64,000 bases of DNA, taken from positions 141,195 to 205,194 of the forward strand of contig CBFIDA010000001.1 of NCBI GenBank assembly GCA_965661085.1, written 5' to 3'. The notes below the pieces were generated by a model, which worked only from the letters and a program-made list of their open reading frames with translations, did not search any database and had not been told where the DNA came from. The DNA comes from CBFIDA01 sp965661085. Its GTDB lineage: Bacteria; Pseudomonadota; Gammaproteobacteria; Comchoanobacterales; Comchoanobacteraceae. Shown here piece after piece: positions 27,275-35,491 of the stretch (the stretch's first letter is position 1; each line of letters opens with the position of its first letter). The translations under genes were made by a program, and so were the position numbers.

Positions 27275-28414
27275 ATGCGTATAAGCTCAAGATACCTCAA
27301 ACAGTTGCTTGGTCCCAAACTTGCTTCGCCTCAACTGATCCCACCATTCAGAGCATACAATCGTTTGCGCCATCAGAAAACGCAGATCAATCACAGTGCC
27401 CCCAAAGTCAACACAGGCATCAAGGCTATATTCCAAAACATCCATGCAGTGCCGCCACACAATGTGGACAGTACCGAACGGCTCACATTGTCCTACGAGT
27501 CAAATCTCACACCGCAAATGTTGATTCAGGGAATGCGACATTTCCCCAACGTACGTGACATCATGCTCCATGGGTGGCATCCCCTTACCGACCAACACAT
27601 GCTGAGCATCTTACGTCAATTGCCAAAATTGACATCCTTGGGTCTCTATCTCTGCCCAAGGCTGACCGATGGTCTGATGTCTACACTCGCCCAAAAATCT
27701 CTCCCCCTGGAAGCAATCGAACTGTCCAAAGTTTCTTTCAATCACACAGGGCTAAGCACTTTGGCAAAATTGGGCCATTTGCGTCACCTGACTTTGCGTG
27801 ACAGCAACAAACTGGGGCACGCAAGTGTTGTGGTCGCTGCGAAACATTGTACCCTTGAAACCCTTGATGTCTCAGGCTTGGATGGCATCAATGTGGCAAC
27901 GCTTGCCGCATTGAATGCCCATACTTCGACTCTACAGCGAGCAAACTTTTCCAACATCGCTGCCGTCGACCCAGTTTTTTTATCGCATTTTGTCAAACAG
28001 AACCCCTCACTGCGCGTGCTCGATATCTGTCTCAACGATCAAATCACCAATCGAAGCATCGAACACGTTGTCGCTGCATGTCCCCAGCTTGAAGTCTTAT
28101 CGACGTCCTTTGCCAAAAAATTGACCAACGATGTCACAGCATCCTTGGCTGAACATGGCAAAAACATTCGAAATCTGTCTTTGGCTTATATGCCAAATTT
28201 AACCGATGAAGGCATCTCAACACTGAGTCAAGGCTGTCAAAAACTTGAGCATCTGGATGTTTCTGGCTGCAACAAACTGACTACCAAGAGTCTCATGACC
28301 CTTAAGACACACTGCCCAAATCTGAAAGAGGTGCTGTGCCATGGCACACGCATGCAACATGACAGGCTCCCACAGTGTGAGTCTCAAAGCCATCATCAAA
28401 AATACATGCGCTGA
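27275..28414 (+). CDS. Leucine-rich-repeat protein 3
   Basis: 379 residues with about 11 LRRs (KLTSLGLYLCPRLTD, TLETLDVSGLDGIN, NIRNLSLAYMPNLTDEG, KLEHLDVSGCNKLT). The leader is the longest of the set: about 64 residues without Asp or Glu, starting MRISSRYLKQLLGPKLASPQ. AGGATGACACCCCA lies immediately before the ATG, and a near copy precedes the next gene. Confidence 0.85.
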   Translation: MRISSRYLKQLLGPKLASPQLIPPFRAYNRLRHQKTQINHSAPKVNTGIKAIFQNIHAVPPHNVDSTERLTLSYESNLTPQMLIQGMRHFPNVRDIMLHGWHPLTDQHMLSILRQLPKLTSLGLYLCPRLTDGLMSTLAQKSLPLEAIELSKVSFNHTGLSTLAKLGHLRHLTLRDSNKLGHASVVVAAKHCTLETLDVSGLDGINVATLAALNAHTSTLQRANFSNIAAVDPVFLSHFVKQNPSLRVLDICLNDQITNRSIEHVVAACPQLEVLSTSFAKKLTNDVTASLAEHGKNIRNLSLAYMPNLTDEGISTLSQGCQKLEHLDVSGCNKLTTKSLMTLKTHCPNLKEVLCHGTRMQHDRLPQCESQSHHQKYMR

Positions 28415-28457
28415 TTGACGGACATTCTCAGAGTATGTTAGGTTATTTTTTTTTAGG

Positions 28458-29147
28458 ATGATACCCCACCATGTTCACAAATTTTCTTCGAAAAATCTTA
28501 CCGTCACACGCTGGAAATCAAATGCCTCTCCCCGGCTCAACAAACCATTTGGAACAGGGCGTGGCGGTTACCTAAAAAAGCCCTATCCATTGCGTATCCC
28601 CCTTTCAAAGGCAGATCCATTGTCTTCTGAGCTACGTTTGGAAAAAGACAGCACCTCTTTGACGGTCAATGACTATTTGAACAAATATCAAGCACTAAAA
28701 AAATGGGACAATACGTATCCAACCATCACGAGCTTGAATTTAGAATATTGCTCAAGACTGACCGACCCATCAATCCAAACATTGATTGAAGCTTTGGGCC
28801 CCAAGCTTTGTGACATCAAACTCAACCATTGTACAGGCGTCACAGACAAAGTGATGTTGACGATTGCTGAATGCTGTCCGGACTTGATCCATCTTGATGT
28901 GCGCCATACCCCCATTCAATCGACCGAAAGCATCATGGCCATTGTCAAAGAGTGTCAACACCTCAAGTCCTTCGAACGCGATACAACTCAGGTGGCATGT
29001 GTGAAGACACGTCGCGCTGGTTTGGAGACATTGCGACAATCCATCACCCATCAACGTCATGCCAAGCATGCGCAAACACATCCCATAGAAGCACGCACAC
29101 ACATGTTGCATCATCTAGAATCTGATGGGAAAAACATCACACCATAA
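28458..29147 (+). CDS. Short leucine-rich-repeat protein 4, possibly frameshifted
   Basis: 229 residues from ATG 28458, with about four LRRs (TITSLNLEYCSRLTD, LCDIKLNHCTGVTD, LIHLDVRHTPIQS) followed by a charged tail. Start is doubtful. The upstream AGGATGATACCCCACC matches the one before protein 3, but there the gene starts after that motif. The equivalent ATG here is 28471, in another frame, giving MFTNFLRKILPSHAGNQ and a stop at 28573. The gene may have lost its leader frame by a small indel, or it may start at 28458 with a different basic leader. Confidence 0.6.
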   Translation: MIPHHVHKFSSKNLTVTRWKSNASPRLNKPFGTGRGGYLKKPYPLRIPLSKADPLSSELRLEKDSTSLTVNDYLNKYQALKKWDNTYPTITSLNLEYCSRLTDPSIQTLIEALGPKLCDIKLNHCTGVTDKVMLTIAECCPDLIHLDVRHTPIQSTESIMAIVKECQHLKSFERDTTQVACVKTRRAGLETLRQSITHQRHAKHAQTHPIEARTHMLHHLESDGKNITP

Positions 29148-29161
29148 GTGTGATTATGGCC

Positions 29162-30352
29162 TCAATGTGATGCATCTGGCCATTGTAAACCCTGCAGGAT
29201 TGTGTGTGCACGGAGACAATGCATGGCCGATTCAAATTGGCGCAATGCCATGTGACTGAGGATCAACAATTGATGCCATGGCGCGTCCAACACTTGACCA
29301 TCAAGGTGTTGGAGCATCTCTAGAGTTTGCGTCCACAGCCCGCAACGTGCATAGGCGTAGGCCAAGCCTTGATAAAAAGCATCATGGCAATGGTCTGGCC
29401 CATATTTCAACCATCGGTTCAATGTTTTGATTTGTGCTTGGGCGTCACCGGGTGTCATGGCATACAACGCACACAACCCATGGTCCCAATCTTTGGGGAT
29501 CATCTGCTCCAAATACTTGACAGCCTCTGCCACCTCATCATGGCGCAGCAATACACCCACATACGCTTTTTGGATTGCTGGCACTTTTCGATCGGCTTTT
29601 GGCATCGCTTTCCAAACGGTCATGGTGGACGCAACATCTGCATCTGAATGCTTGAACACATGCATGCTGAACGTTTGGCTGAAATCTGGATAGTGTTTCG
29701 ACATCACACCTCGATGTCGATTGAAGACCTGACATACCGATCTCAAACCCTCACCTTTCATACCACTGGCCATCACACACTGCAGCCACATTTTAAGAAA
29801 CAAGGCGGATTGTGGCGCTTGTTGGAACATGTGCTGCCAAATCGCATGCGCGGCTTCATACTGACCGTGCCACTGCAATTGCATCGCCTTGGGGGCCTGA
29901 AGCTTGGCCCAATCCTGATGCTTAAAATGACAGGCATCGAGCACATGCACTTCTGAGGCATACAAAAGTCCTTTCAACCACGCCGACAACAGTTTGGCCG
30001 TGTCGGCACTGGCGCTTTGACGTTTGGTCAGCCGATCAAGCACACGCATGACTTGGGTCATATCCCCCATCAGGAAGGGTTGTACCAACGCCTCCCAGTG
30101 CTTTTGTGTTTTCAAAGCCCGACCAACACGGCCGGAACGCATCCAAACCATCAAGCGATACCAGCCTGCCATCACCGTCGACAACAACACAAACATGACG
30201 AACAATGCAATCAACACAATCCACAACGATGTTTCAATTTCAAGATGCTGGTGATGCAAGGTCACTGTGGCCTGGAGCCAAACATTGTGGGTCACTTTCA
30301 ACCACAGCACGCCCGCACAAAACGTCAAAAACCCCCACAACAAACGTATCAT
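29162..30352 (-). CDS. hemY: HemY-type membrane-anchored TPR protein
   Basis: 396 residues. Two N-terminal membrane segments (LLWGFLTFCAGVLWL and LWIVLIALFVMFVLLS) are followed by helical TPR-like repeats. This is the proteobacterial HemY of the hemCDXY cluster, not the protoporphyrinogen oxidase of the same name in Bacillus. Its exact role is unclear but it is tied to late haem synthesis. Start overlaps the hemX stop by four bases. Confidence 0.85.
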   Translation of the reverse strand: MIRLLWGFLTFCAGVLWLKVTHNVWLQATVTLHHQHLEIETSLWIVLIALFVMFVLLSTVMAGWYRLMVWMRSGRVGRALKTQKHWEALVQPFLMGDMTQVMRVLDRLTKRQSASADTAKLLSAWLKGLLYASEVHVLDACHFKHQDWAKLQAPKAMQLQWHGQYEAAHAIWQHMFQQAPQSALFLKMWLQCVMASGMKGEGLRSVCQVFNRHRGVMSKHYPDFSQTFSMHVFKHSDADVASTMTVWKAMPKADRKVPAIQKAYVGVLLRHDEVAEAVKYLEQMIPKDWDHGLCALYAMTPGDAQAQIKTLNRWLKYGPDHCHDAFYQGLAYAYARCGLWTQTLEMLQHLDGQVLDAPWHQLLILSHMALRQFESAMHCLRAHTILQGLQWPDASH

Positions 30353-31257
30353 GACACAACTCCCTGGGTATTGAAACGACGTTCAGATGCCCGTATTTTC
30401 TCTAAAACTTCTGCTTTGGTGAGGGCATGTTTCCCCACCTGAGGCCTTGACCCTTTGGCAGCGAGCGGTCTGGAAGTCGCCAATAAGGCATCGATGATCT
30501 GGATCAAGCGTGCATGATGCATCATGGGTTTGGCGACATGCAATGTGTCCAGGTGTCGTACAGCCTTTTGCATGGACGCTTCACCACGAAATACCGACAG
30601 CGTTTTCAATCGGTCAATGGTTTGGCGGTACAGCGCCGATTGCCCCAAACGGGCAGCCCATTGCAATTGTTGCAAAGTGACATAAGCCAGTGTTCGTTCC
30701 GTTTGACTGATCTCAGGTCGTGTACGCACAGCAACCCATTTGGACCAATCCATGCCCAAAAATTTCACAGGACGCTGCTGTGGCAAGCTTTGTGACCGTG
30801 CCAACCACTGCAGCATCGCTTGGGTGGTCTGCAACACGTCAGACATCACACAAACCGAGTGTTGTGGCACTTTGTGGGCCTCGTGTTGCATGGCATGTGC
30901 CAGCATTTGCCACTGGGGATGTGTTTTAACAGGCAGATGCGTGGCCAACCAAGCCATGTGATGCGCCATGCGTGCTTCCGAACAAGGGCCTTGTGTATGC
31001 AGTGGCATCAACAACAATGACTTTCTTAAGCTCTGAAGAAACCGTTGATCTTGATTTGCCAAAGGATAAGGGTGGGCATGTGTTTGCAAGCGTTCGACAC
31101 GTGCCGTCAATGCTGCCACTTGGGCTTTCAAATGGGTGATGTTGCGCCAATACAAAATGGGATACGCACTCGACACCAAAATGACCGCACAAAGCCCCAT
31201 GCCCCAGAAACATGAACGACGACCATCTTTCAAACCAGCTCGGATGCGCTGCAACAT
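30349..31257 (-). CDS. hemX: HemX-like inner-membrane protein
   Basis: 302 residues. A cytoplasmic start, one membrane helix (WGMGLCAVILVSSAYPILYW), a short coiled coil (HLKAQVAALTARVERL) and a periplasmic domain with WSKWVAVR, as in proteobacterial HemX. Start at 31257 chosen because CAGGAGTC lies just before it. Middle gene of hemD-hemX-hemY. Confidence 0.85.
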   Translation of the reverse strand: MLQRIRAGLKDGRRSCFWGMGLCAVILVSSAYPILYWRNITHLKAQVAALTARVERLQTHAHPYPLANQDQRFLQSLRKSLLLMPLHTQGPCSEARMAHHMAWLATHLPVKTHPQWQMLAHAMQHEAHKVPQHSVCVMSDVLQTTQAMLQWLARSQSLPQQRPVKFLGMDWSKWVAVRTRPEISQTERTLAYVTLQQLQWAARLGQSALYRQTIDRLKTLSVFRGEASMQKAVRHLDTLHVAKPMMHHARLIQIIDALLATSRPLAAKGSRPQVGKHALTKAEVLEKIRASERRFNTQGVVS

Positions 31258-31360
31258 GCGGACTCCTGTTTCCATGAAATGCCATCATACAGCTTACCAC
31301 GAATTGCCGCACATGCCTATGCATGCCAGCAAATGACACCCATACAATTTGGACATGGCT

Positions 31361-32107
31361 TCAGTGTGGCACAGCTTGCGCAATGGCATGCCCAATGGCG
31401 TCATGATCCATGGACGCAGCCACGGTGATCGACAATGTAGGCTGTGCCACTGCCCAAAGCGAGGCAAGACGATCTGAGGCCACCACCCAACCGCATTGGG
31501 CAAACAATGTTGCATCATGATCCTGAGCCATGACTGACAACATGTGGTGCAAAGTCACCCTACTGGCCACCACCGTGACATCACCAGGCATCAAAGCTCG
31601 GCGCCATCGATCGATGGCCTTGCCATCATGATCCATGTCGTACAATGGTGCACACAGCACATCATGCCCCCGCGCCACCAATGTCGTTTCCAGAACACCA
31701 CGACGTTGCACACCTGTGATGATGCCAATCTTTTCTTTGGGCACAGGCGGCAGCATGGCAAGCAGCCCTTCTGTGCCCGCCTCTACTGCTGCAGGATACA
31801 TCACATGCGGATGCCCGAGTGTTTGCAGCTGTTGCCCTGTGGTGGGGCCAATGGCTGCACAATGTTGTGCGCGATGATCTGCACACCACGATGGATATCG
31901 TGCATGCCAAAGACGTATGGCATGACCACTGGTGAAGATCAAACGATCCATCTCTGCCATCTTTTGACCCAACGTCACCCAATCTAAGCCTTCAACAACA
32001 CGCGCCCGTGTAAAAGGCACGGGGCAAACACGCTGAAAATCAGCCCGCAAAAAACGCTGCAGGTCGTGGACACTCGGTTCAGATTGCGTCAACCAAATTG
32101 TTGTCAT
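31361..32107 (-). CDS. hemD: Uroporphyrinogen-III synthase
   Basis: 248 residues. Cyclises hydroxymethylbilane to uroporphyrinogen III. Weakly conserved family; seen are LIFTSGHAIRLW, AIGPTTGQQLQTLG, EGLLAMLPPV and IGIITGVQRRGVLETTLVARG. GAGGGTTG precedes ATG 32107. hemC, which usually precedes hemD, is not in the window; recO lies upstream. Confidence 0.85.
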   Translation of the reverse strand: MTTIWLTQSEPSVHDLQRFLRADFQRVCPVPFTRARVVEGLDWVTLGQKMAEMDRLIFTSGHAIRLWHARYPSWCADHRAQHCAAIGPTTGQQLQTLGHPHVMYPAAVEAGTEGLLAMLPPVPKEKIGIITGVQRRGVLETTLVARGHDVLCAPLYDMDHDGKAIDRWRRALMPGDVTVVASRVTLHHMLSVMAQDHDATLFAQCGWVVASDRLASLWAVAQPTLSITVAASMDHDAIGHAIAQAVPH

Positions 32108-32212
32108 GTTCAACCCTCATTTCAAAAACATTCACACACGCTGAACCCCATCCTACGCTCATTTTAAAAGCTTTAGGCCGACGATGCAAAATGGTCCAAG
32201 CATGCGCACCGC

Positions 32213-32962
32213 TCATAACGTTGTGTCCAACGGGGCATCTTTTTTCACAGGCTTCCTCGAGAAAGCTGGCTGTTCAAACAACGCACGTGACTTGATTTTC
32301 TGATCGCCCAAAGCACCCTGAAGTGCAAGACGACAAAGCTTTTTGGCTGCTGGCAGCACACCTGGCACCGTCCAATTTTGTGCTGCCATGGCCATCAAAT
32401 GCACACGACTGAAACGTTGTTGACTGGCAAGCTGGGCAGGTACAAAACCAAGGTCAAAATGATACTGATAATACGCATGATCAGAAGCCAAAACCTGATC
32501 AAAGGGTAAACCGTAACCCAAAGCATGTAAAAGCTGCAAATCAAAATGCCGTAAAACGGCCTGCAATGGTGCTTCGGGGGTGGCCAAATTTTGCATCACC
32601 ACACCATACGCGGCAAACACCTCTGGATGTGCATCCCAAGGCTGGCAGAGTTTCAAGATCAATTCGTTGAGATACATGCCACACATCAAGCGTTCACCCG
32701 TCAACCAGCATGCAGCGCCATCACGCTCCATCAAGACCGTGCGCAATAAATCGCTGTGGCCCTTTTGAGCCGTCCACCAATACAACTGAAAAGGAGACAG
32801 AGCCCGTCGACCTTGTCGTCGTTGGGTGGCACACCGTGTCACAGCCGTCACCACACCACTTTTTTCTGAAAACAAAAATGCCAGCACCTTGCCTTCCCTC
32901 AAGGGTTTGGTGTGCAGCAAAAACGCATGGCTTTCCCAAGAAACTTTTGGTGCACGACGCAT
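32213..32962 (-). CDS. recO: RecO recombination mediator
   Basis: 249 residues. Loads RecA with RecR in gap repair. The N-terminal OB fold reads AFLLHTKPLREGKVLAFLFSE, a typical RecO opening, followed by LSPFQLYWW and the helical domain with LNELILKLC and a C-terminal LGYGLPFD. A GTG at 32965 is adjacent; ATG 32962 is preferred. Last gene of lepA-lepB-rnc-era-recO. Confidence 0.9.
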   Translation of the reverse strand: MRRAPKVSWESHAFLLHTKPLREGKVLAFLFSEKSGVVTAVTRCATQRRQGRRALSPFQLYWWTAQKGHSDLLRTVLMERDGAACWLTGERLMCGMYLNELILKLCQPWDAHPEVFAAYGVVMQNLATPEAPLQAVLRHFDLQLLHALGYGLPFDQVLASDHAYYQYHFDLGFVPAQLASQQRFSRVHLMAMAAQNWTVPGVLPAAKKLCRLALQGALGDQKIKSRALFEQPAFSRKPVKKDAPLDTTL

Positions 32963-32971
32963 CACATCCCC

Positions 32972-33868
32972 TTAAAAAAAAGCATCATGGACCTCATCGG
33001 GCAAATCATCCACCCAACCTTTTTTCACCTTCACCCACAATTTGAGGTAAAATTTCATCTTGTAGCGTTTTTCAAGACGCTTTCTGGCCTTGGTGCCCAC
33101 TTGCTTCAGCATTTGGCCACCATGCCCCACAACAATCTTCTTTTGACCCTCATGCTCGACCCAAATCACCACATTGGCACGCCATATGGCACTTTCTTTC
33201 ACCAACGCATCCACCTGAACATGGATTGCATAGGGCAGTTCTTGCTGACAACTGAACATCAACTGCTCGCGCACCGCCTCGGCAATGAAGAAAGCCTCAT
33301 CGCGATCGCTGACAGCCTGACCGGCCTCAAACAGATGCGGCCCCTCAGCCAGCTGACTTTGACACCAATGGAGCAATGCTGGAATGCCATCGCCTGTTTT
33401 GGCAGAAATGGAAGTCACTTCGGAAAAATCATGTTTGGTGCGCAACGATGCCACCCCTTCAAGCAGCGCTGCCTCAGAAGGCAAACGGTCGACTTTGTTG
33501 ATGCAAAGCAACGTCGGTCGCGCTGCGGTCTTGATGCTTTCAAGGGCCCAATCGTCATCTTGGCTCCAGGAATTGGCGGTGACCATAAAGACAATGAGAT
33601 CGGCTTCTCGCATTGATGTGCTGGCCACACGATTCATCATGCGATTCAGCGCACGTGGCTGCTTGCTGTGGATGCCTGGTGTGTCCAAAAACAGCAACTG
33701 GTGTTGCCCCATGGTTTTCACACCCAGAATTTGATGACGTGTGGTTTGTGCTTTGGGGGTCACAATGCTCAGACGTTGATCCAAGATGGCATTCAACAAG
33801 GTTGACTTCCCCACATTGGGCCGACCAATGATGGCAATTCTGCCGCAATATGTTTTAAGATCTGCCAT
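32972..33868 (-). CDS. era: Era GTPase
   Basis: 298 residues. Binds 16S rRNA 3' end and aids 30S assembly. GTPase motifs GRPNVGKSTLLNA, TRHQILG, DTPGI, NKVD and SAKTGDG; C-terminal KH domain with KIVVGHGGQMLKQVGTKARK. Start overlaps the end of rnc by 14 bases. Confidence 0.97.
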   Translation of the reverse strand: MADLKTYCGRIAIIGRPNVGKSTLLNAILDQRLSIVTPKAQTTRHQILGVKTMGQHQLLFLDTPGIHSKQPRALNRMMNRVASTSMREADLIVFMVTANSWSQDDDWALESIKTAARPTLLCINKVDRLPSEAALLEGVASLRTKHDFSEVTSISAKTGDGIPALLHWCQSQLAEGPHLFEAGQAVSDRDEAFFIAEAVREQLMFSCQQELPYAIHVQVDALVKESAIWRANVVIWVEHEGQKKIVVGHGGQMLKQVGTKARKRLEKRYKMKFYLKLWVKVKKGWVDDLPDEVHDAFF

Positions 33869-34544
33869 GTTTTTGGTCCTCCAACCAAATCAGATAGGCC
33901 TGCGCGGCCATTTGTTCGGCTTGTTGTTTCGAGCGTCCATGCCCATGGGTGGTATGATTCAGTTCTGCAATCTGACATCGGACATAAAACACACACTGAT
34001 GGGCTCGGCCCACAGTGCGTGTGACGTGGTATTCAGGCAGCGTCAGCCGATTGCCTTGTGCGTATTCTTGCAACATGGTTTTACTGTGCTTGCAGGGCCC
34101 ATCAGGGTCAAGCTTTTCAAACGTGGGACGATACCACTCACGAATGATGGCATCGACCTTTTGCCAATCTGAATCTAAAAAGATGGCGCCAATGACAGCC
34201 TCGACGGCATCGGCCAAAATCGACTCACGATAATGACCCACTGCATGCTTTTCACCTGGCCCCACGATCAAGGCATCATTCAGAAACAATTGCTTGGCCA
34301 AAATCACCAACTGTTTTTTATTGACCAATTGTGCGCGCAGCTGACTCATTTGGCCTTCAGAGAAATCCGGATGGGTCTCAAACATCCAGCGCGTGATGAC
34401 CGCAGACAGCACCACATCACCCAAAAATTCAAGGCGCTCATTGTGCTGTGCACCCGCAGAACGATGGGTCAAGGCCTGGGTCAACAGCTTGGCATTCTGA
34501 AACGCATAACCCAAATGTGCTTCCAGGGTTGATGCTGTGCTCAT
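33855..34544 (-). CDS. rnc: Ribonuclease III
   Basis: 229 residues. Cleaves double-stranded RNA in rRNA and mRNA processing. Signature NERLEFLGDVVLSAVITRWM with catalytic acids, ADAVEAVIGAIFLD, and a C-terminal double-stranded RNA-binding domain (GHGRSKQQAEQMAAQAYLI). ATG 34544 overlaps the lepB stop (ATGA) and is preferred over the in-frame 34574. Confidence 0.97.
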   Translation of the reverse strand: MSTASTLEAHLGYAFQNAKLLTQALTHRSAGAQHNERLEFLGDVVLSAVITRWMFETHPDFSEGQMSQLRAQLVNKKQLVILAKQLFLNDALIVGPGEKHAVGHYRESILADAVEAVIGAIFLDSDWQKVDAIIREWYRPTFEKLDPDGPCKHSKTMLQEYAQGNRLTLPEYHVTRTVGRAHQCVFYVRCQIAELNHTTHGHGRSKQQAEQMAAQAYLIWLEDQKHGRS

Positions 34545-35488
34545 GGCGAAACCCAATGCCCCAAACGTTGCCAACGTATCAGGTGTTTGAAATCATGGTC
34601 TTGCCAAGCTGTGTGGTTCCAACTCATCCATATGAACATGGCACGGCCGACAAGATTTTGTGCTGGCACAAAGCCAAAGAATCGACTGTCACTGCTGAAA
34701 TCTCGGTTGTCTCCCATCATGAAATAATGATGCGGGGGCACCACCCATGTGTGACGCATGCGCATGCCTGCTTGTGGTGCAATGTAAATGGCATGTGATA
34801 CCGAACCCAGCTGTTCGGTTTTTTTCAAAACCGGCGCACCAGGATCGACCGTCATGCTCGGGCCCACCACGCTTTGGGTCATTTTTTTGCCGTTGATGTA
34901 GAGCGTTTTGTGTGCATAGGTGATGCGGTCCCCCGGCAACCCCACCACACGTTTGACGTAATGGATTTTGGGATGATTGGGTGGGAAAAAGACCGCAATG
35001 TCGCCACGCTTGGGCATGGCCATTGGCCAAAGCATGTGCCTGAACACCGGCATGCGTAGACCATAGGCGTACTGATTGACCAACAAAAAGTCACCAGGCA
35101 ATACCGTGGGCTCCAATGAGCCTGTGGGCACACGGTAAGGCTGCACCACAAAGGAACGTACGCACCAAATCAGCAACAACATGGGGAAAAAATCACACAC
35201 CTGAAAGACGAGAGCACAAGGCCTTTGGTCTGCAGCACGACGGTTGCACCACCATGTTTTCTCTAAAGCATACACCAAGGCCGACAACACCACACAGACC
35301 AGCAACACTTCTTCAATGCCCGTGATCATGATGGCAGAAAACAACAGGGCCAATGTCCATATAAACCAGGCTTGCGATGACAGATAGTCCGACAAAAATC
35401 CTTGCCCCGACCGTTTTTGCCAGCCATTCATGGCCAACATGGCGCCCAGCAGCACCACTGTCAAATTTAAAATCACTTGTATGTCCAT
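34541..35488 (-). CDS. lepB: Signal peptidase I
   Basis: 315 residues. Cleaves Sec signal peptides at the periplasmic face. N-terminal membrane helices, then catalytic Ser in YRVPTGSLEPTVLPGDFLLV, general-base Lys in HYVKRVVGLPGD, and the closing box MGDNRDFSSDSRFFGFVP. GGGAGTG precedes the ATG; three bases separate it from lepA. Confidence 0.96.
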   Translation of the reverse strand: MDIQVILNLTVVLLGAMLAMNGWQKRSGQGFLSDYLSSQAWFIWTLALLFSAIMITGIEEVLLVCVVLSALVYALEKTWWCNRRAADQRPCALVFQVCDFFPMLLLIWCVRSFVVQPYRVPTGSLEPTVLPGDFLLVNQYAYGLRMPVFRHMLWPMAMPKRGDIAVFFPPNHPKIHYVKRVVGLPGDRITYAHKTLYINGKKMTQSVVGPSMTVDPGAPVLKKTEQLGSVSHAIYIAPQAGMRMRHTWVVPPHHYFMMGDNRDFSSDSRFFGFVPAQNLVGRAMFIWMSWNHTAWQDHDFKHLIRWQRLGHWVSP

Positions 35489-35491
35489 TGT

